In this document: positions 32,157-35,127 of the stretch, one piece after another
How positions within the stretch are numbered: the stretch's first letter is position 1
Layout: the number at the start of each line of letters is the position of its first letter
From: Candidatus Omnitrophota bacterium
GTDB taxonomy: Bacteria; Omnitrophota; Gorgyraeia; B26-G9
Length of the DNA: 35,127 bases
Direction: 5' to 3'
Assembly (NCBI GenBank): GCA_023819605.1
Contig: JAMWCB010000004.1
Span: 1 to 35,127, forward strand
Notes under the pieces: generated by a model
Databases searched by the model: none
Seen by the model: the letters and a program-made list of their open reading frames with translations, nothing else
Told to the model about the DNA's origin: nothing
Program-made: the position numbers and the translations under genes

Positions 32157-32735
32157 TTATTTCTTTCGTTTCAAACCAAGCAACCCCAGCAACGCCGGAC
32201 CAAGCAACAACATGGATGCCGGTTCGGGAACTGGACTTCCCGTCGAAGAATCAACTGGATTATAGGTAACGTGCAGTTCAGATTTATCGATAAAAAAATC
32301 ACCGCCCAAAGACACAATTTTTACAGCAAAACGACCATCGGCTAACAATTGCGCATTAACATTATAACTATACTGGGCAGAATCCACCTCACCTAAAGCC
32401 CACGTTCCATCTTCTGCATATCCAAACGCAAATTCCCATGTAGATGGCCGAAGCGTATCTCTTTCATCGTCACGCAATGTTACCGTCAAAGAACCGCCAA
32501 GAACCTGTTCTGCCGCCGGAATAAATTGAAACTGATGCTGCCATGCGACGAAATCTCCCCAACCGCTCAAATAGTTAACCGAAGTTCCTCCATAGGCAAT
32601 CAAATCCTCCGGCGCATTTGTACCTGTGGCACCAAACGTTGTAACATCGACCAGAGTTAATGGCGCGGCAATCACGAAAGAGGCTGTACCTACAACCGCA
32701 ACCCCCATAAAAATAGCTTGCATGAATTTTTTCAT
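32157..32735 (-). CDS. PEP-CTERM sorting-domain protein, 192 aa
   Basis: N-terminal signal peptide (MKKFMQAIFMGVAVVGTASFVIAA, cleavage near residue 24) and a C-terminal exosortase sorting signal: PVPEPASMLLLG, a short hydrophobic helix (GPALLGLLGL) and a basic tail KRKK. The roughly 140-residue middle is beta-rich with DVTTFGATGTNAPEDLIAYGG at its start and no Cys. Exosortases process such proteins and release them to the surface, often with exopolysaccharide; no exosortase is in the window. AAGGAGGTG upstream is a very strong ribosome binding site, so high expression is likely. A sugar transferase gene lies 96 nt upstream, the normal setting for PEP-CTERM loci. Confidence 0.92.
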   Translation of the reverse strand: MKKFMQAIFMGVAVVGTASFVIAAPLTLVDVTTFGATGTNAPEDLIAYGGTSVNYLSGWGDFVAWQHQFQFIPAAEQVLGGSLTVTLRDDERDTLRPSTWEFAFGYAEDGTWALGEVDSAQYSYNVNAQLLADGRFAVKIVSLGGDFFIDKSELHVTYNPVDSSTGSPVPEPASMLLLGPALLGLLGLKRKK

Positions 32736-32769
32736 AACTCACCTCCTTTCATTCAGAATTTTACATAAA

Positions 32770-32820
32770 AGAAGAAAGATTCACCACCAACAGTTGACGC
32801 ATTCCCCCAATCTTCCTTCT
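32770..32820 (-). terminator. possible terminator between sugar transferase and PEP-CTERM genes
   Basis: On the - strand AGAAGGAAGATT pairs with AATCTTTCTTCT (12 bp with one G.U), a 27-nt loop between, then TTTTATG. The stem is AT-rich and the loop long, so it may only weaken read-through into the PEP-CTERM gene. Confidence 0.4.
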
Positions 32821-32831
32821 GTAATCGCTCA

Positions 32832-33656
32832 CTAAGCCGCCATGCGTTGACGCATCTTTCTACGGCTGGCAACCTCTTTGCCCTTCACGACCACAATAAG
32901 CGTCAAAAACAAAATCCGCAATTCGGTCATCAAACAGGCATTTCTGATATAGAGCAAATCGAGTTTAACTTTTTTCCGCACATCCGCCAAAGTTTTGTCG
33001 TAACGGTGCCGCACTTGCGCCAAGCCCGTAATACCCGGCTTCACATTCAAACGCTTCTCATAATCCGGTATCACCGCCTTCAATTTTTCCACAAACTCCG
33101 GCCGTTCCGGCCGCGGCCCGACCACGCTCATCTGCCCCTGCAGCACATTCACAAATTGCGGAATTTCATCAATATGAGATTTACGCAGAAACTCGCCGAT
33201 AAACGGAATCACCCGCGGATCTTTTTCCGCGTTCGCCCATACCGCGCCGGAAGCCTTTTCCGCATCAGCGCGCATACTGCGCAGCTTATAAATAGTAAAT
33301 TGCCGCCCATGAACGCCGACCCTGCGCTGCCGGTACACAACCGGTCCATCCGGGGACAAAATTTTAACGAGCAACGCGCAAACCGCAACAACCGGTGAAA
33401 AAATCGCTAACACCGATAAAGAAACCATAATATCAAAAAACCGCTTTACCTGCGCAAAACACATTGTCCGCAGGCGCACAAATAAAGCGCTGATTGCGAA
33501 AAAAAGTCCGGCAACAACACTATACGGTTTAATTACCGCAACTTGACCAAATGACATCGCCATGACCATGGGAACTAACAAAAAAAGTAAAGCGCTCAGA
33601 GACGTCACCAAAAATGCCCAATGAACCCGCGCCAATTCATTTATTTTTTTTCTCAT
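32832..33656 (-). CDS. polyprenyl-phosphate sugar-1-phosphate transferase, 274 aa
   Basis: A bacterial sugar transferase (PF02397) that loads the first sugar phosphate onto undecaprenyl phosphate for exopolysaccharide or O-antigen. Core motifs: KRFFDIMVSLSVLAIFSP (re-entrant helix), PVVYRQRRVGVHGRQFTIYKLRSMR, FLRKSHIDEIPQFVNVL, SVVGPRPERPEF and KPGITGLAQV. Two hydrophobic helices precede the core, but the long N-terminal region with a CoA-binding-like domain of WcaJ-type enzymes (about 460 aa) is missing. The ATG at 33656 has AAGAGGTG 6 nt upstream. A -24/-12 promoter sits about 35 bp before the start. Context with the PEP-CTERM gene suggests exosortase-linked exopolysaccharide. Confidence 0.93.
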   Translation of the reverse strand: MRKKINELARVHWAFLVTSLSALLFLLVPMVMAMSFGQVAVIKPYSVVAGLFFAISALFVRLRTMCFAQVKRFFDIMVSLSVLAIFSPVVAVCALLVKILSPDGPVVYRQRRVGVHGRQFTIYKLRSMRADAEKASGAVWANAEKDPRVIPFIGEFLRKSHIDEIPQFVNVLQGQMSVVGPRPERPEFVEKLKAVIPDYEKRLNVKPGITGLAQVRHRYDKTLADVRKKVKLDLLYIRNACLMTELRILFLTLIVVVKGKEVASRRKMRQRMAA

Positions 33657-33690
33657 TGCAATCACCTCTTTAGAATAGGCTAAAAATAAA

Positions 33691-33704
33691 GCAATTTATG
33701 TTCC
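33691..33704 (-). promoter_or_regulatory. sigma54 (-24/-12) promoter of the sugar transferase
   Basis: On the - strand TGGAACATAAATTGCT matches the consensus TGGCAC-N5-TTGCW, with GG and GC separated by exactly 10 nt (33704 to 33691). The start near 33679 leaves a leader of about 23 nt that contains just the ribosome binding site. No competing sigma70 pair of similar quality is seen. Confidence 0.7.
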
Positions 33705-33834
33705 ACAATTAAAAATACTACAATAAATATTACTATATTTTTTATAATATATTATATTTATATGCGTTACGATTTTTTTATTAATTCGGGAAGCATCCTA
33801 TATTCACAGATTTATAACTTTCTCGCATAAAAAA

Positions 33835-33863
33835 TGTACATTTAATTAAACATTAACTGTACA
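33835..33863 (-). promoter_or_regulatory. paired TGTACA palindromes, candidate activator sites
   Basis: Two identical 6-bp palindromes in similar context (ATTGTACAG and AATGTACAT on the - strand), 23 bp apart (about two helical turns), about 130-160 bp upstream of the -24 element. The distance is usual for enhancer sites of NtrC-type activators, but six bases are short and the region is AT-rich, so this is tentative. Confidence 0.3.
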
Positions 33864-33951
33864 ATGCGCTAACTCTGTCGTTTTTATTAATCATTAAATT
33901 AGAAATTATTTTTTAAATTTATTTTCTTAGTGCTTAAAAATAAGGATACCA

Positions 33952-33980
33952 TAAAAAAAATAAAAAACAAGGTTGCCCTG
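33952..33980 (-). terminator. weak terminator after the CFI-box gene
   Basis: On the - strand CAGGG-CAA-CCTTG forms a 5-bp stem with one G.U pair, then TTTTTTATTTTTTTT. The T-tract is long but the stem short. Confidence 0.35.
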
Positions 33981-33992
33981 CAGAAAAATTTA

Positions 33993-35127
33993 TCACTCAC
34001 CCGCACAATTCCTGGCAATAAAAACCAACGGATTAAGAAAAATGCGCGTAACCGCAGCCAAAACCGCCTGCCGTTCAATTTGCCGCGCCACGGCGGGACT
34101 CCAGCGATAATAAATCCCGACTATCACCTTGCCCCATGCGCGCTTCAAAAGCCATTCATCCCGAAAACGGCACAATATCCGTACTTGCGGCGCCAACGCG
34201 GTCCCATACGCGGCGGTTGCAATAAAACAACTATAGCGCGCCGACGATGATTGCGTCTCGGAATCCGCCGGATTTGATGTTGGTCCAGCCGTCGGCGGCG
34301 CGGCGTCAGGCGGCGAAGGTTGCCGAACCGGCGTCTCACTTAAACCGACCGGCGCGCCAACCATGTACATTGAAAGATGGCGCGTGGGCACCGCCAACAC
34401 CCCGTCGGCGCTGAGCAACACGCCGCCGGACATCTCTTCCCACTGCATCGTTGCAAGATTAAAATAATACGGCCGCAGCACAGACAAATCTTCAATACCC
34501 GCAGCGGCAATATCTTCCGGCCGACAGGGCAACTTAAGCGTAACCTCTTTTTTAAATAATAATCCGCCGGGGCCAAAATCAACCGCATTGCCGACCATAC
34601 ACACCGAATGCGCCGATTCCGGCGGGAAAACCACACGTGAAACACTAATTTTTTTCGGCGTCACAATCGCCTCAGCCGGCACTTCGATGGCCGCGCCGGC
34701 AATATCCGGCTGCGTTGTTTTCAACACACCGCCGCTGCTTGCATACATAATCTTAGATTCTTCCGTGCCTGCCATCGGAATAGTATTCCGGCAAAAATAT
34801 ATCCGCCGGCCTTCCTCATTTTCCTCCGTCCAGGTGACATAATAATGCGCGCTGACTCCGTCGATAGCCAGAGACGCGTCCGTCCGCCGGCCGGCTCTTC
34901 CCGGCAAGGAAAATTGTCCCAGCGGCACAAAGGAATAATTCCGGTAGGACGCGCCGCATAAACTGACCCGTCCGTCATCGGCGGCATTCGTCCAGGCGAC
35001 AAACGCGTTGCCGAAACGGTCGATGCGCATATCGATACTCGTCAACGCGCTTACCGCGTCGACCGCCACCGTGCGCAACACGTCCTGCGTATACATTTTT
35101 TTTGAGCTATTCCAGGACTGGCGGCAG
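33993..35127 (-). CDS. CFI-box C-terminal-domain surface protein, partial (5' end beyond the window)
   Basis: The reading frame stays open to the window edge, so the real start is upstream; the ATG at 35096 follows eight A and has no ribosome binding site. The visible 378 residues show three parts. First, sequence-repeat-like beta segments (FGNAFVAWTNAADDGRVSLC and SAHYYVTWTEENEEGRRIYF), suggestive of a beta-propeller. Second, a beta-sandwich-like region of about 120 residues ending in RHLSMYMVG. Third, after a Pro/Ser/Thr-rich linker, the C-terminal CFIATAAYG motif followed by a helical, partly hydrophobic tail, as in CFI-box-CTERM proteins. That domain is found at the C-terminus of exported proteins; its function is not established. 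Probably exported, but its signal peptide is outside the window. Confidence 0.82.
   Translation of the reverse strand, partial: CRQSWNSSKKMYTQDVLRTVAVDAVSALTSIDMRIDRFGNAFVAWTNAADDGRVSLCGASYRNYSFVPLGQFSLPGRAGRRTDASLAIDGVSAHYYVTWTEENEEGRRIYFCRNTIPMAGTEESKIMYASSGGVLKTTQPDIAGAAIEVPAEAIVTPKKISVSRVVFPPESAHSVCMVGNAVDFGPGGLLFKKEVTLKLPCRPEDIAAAGIEDLSVLRPYYFNLATMQWEEMSGGVLLSADGVLAVPTRHLSMYMVGAPVGLSETPVRQPSPPDAAPPTAGPTSNPADSETQSSSARYSCFIATAAYGTALAPQVRILCRFRDEWLLKRAWGKVIVGIYYRWSPAVARQIERQAVLAAVTRIFLNPLVFIARNCAGE

Larger units (their letters stand above)
33666..33992 (-). promoter_or_regulatory. AT-rich regulatory region upstream of the sugar transferase
   Basis: A 327-bp gap with no gene. It holds, in the direction of transcription, the end signal of the CFI-box gene, two TGTACA palindromes (33858-33863 and 33835-33840, 23 bp apart), an extremely AT-rich stretch including the palindrome TATAATATATTATA (33743-33756), and the -24/-12 promoter (33691-33704). 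The order enhancer-like sites, bendable DNA, sigma54 promoter fits NtrC-type activation. Confidence 0.5.

Overview
The window reads as a chromosomal segment of a Gram-negative (diderm) bacterium with roughly balanced GC. It makes Kdo-type LPS (kdsA, kdsD, kdsC, lptB, lptF, lptG) and carries a PEP-CTERM/exosortase-type surface protein. It also has a PTS of regulatory type, a YvcK protein with membrane helices, and a hom-thrC-ApgM threonine cluster. This combination, together with a very long YD-like repeat protein and a CFI-box protein, resembles Candidatus Omnitrophota or a neighbouring PVC-type lineage. That assignment is an inference from gene content and order; no rRNA or marker phylogeny is available here.

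Layout. Positions 1-5311 are read on the + strand: a 41-residue lipoprotein, a secreted helical protein, comF, and the LPS-export permeases lptF and lptG. Nearly everything from 5416 to the end is on the - strand. In transcription order, starting from 16494 and going down to 5478, a 12-gene run contains kdsA-kdsD-kdsC-lptB | hpf-ptsN-yvcK-ptsH-ptsI-metK-ahcY-fba. An internal sigma70-type promoter precedes hpf and an intrinsic terminator follows fba. Upstream of it lies a 2115-residue exported YD-like repeat protein (16772-23119) with a near-consensus promoter and a ~210-nt leader. Then come tRNA-Pro(GGG), a PilZ protein, hom, thrC and an ApgM-family enzyme that probably acts as homoserine kinase. 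Next, a four-gene operon of overlapping genes encodes a polytopic membrane protein, a TPR lipoprotein, a soluble GAF histidine kinase and an NtrC-type response regulator. The window ends with a PEP-CTERM protein, a polyprenyl-phosphate sugar transferase and the 3' part of a CFI-box surface protein.

How the genes fit together. Envelope biogenesis dominates: Kdo synthesis, LPS transport and surface or exopolysaccharide export. PTS-Ntr genes (ptsN, ptsH, ptsI) and hpf sit in the same run, as in the Escherichia coli kdsD-kdsC-lptCAB-rpoN-hpf-ptsN-rapZ-npr cluster, but rpoN, lptC and lptA are absent. YvcK occupies the place of RapZ. The window has no rpoN, yet it has an NtrC-type activator and a good -24/-12 (sigma54) promoter in front of the sugar transferase that precedes the PEP-CTERM gene. 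This suggests a PrsK/PrsR-like control circuit for the surface-polymer locus.

The most interesting items for follow-up are that sigma54/PEP-CTERM circuit, the giant YD-like protein with its TPR-like insert, and the YvcK-for-RapZ replacement. Also worth following are the ApgM-family putative homoserine kinase and a dispersed hairpin repeat, one copy of which supplies the stop codon of the small lipoprotein gene.
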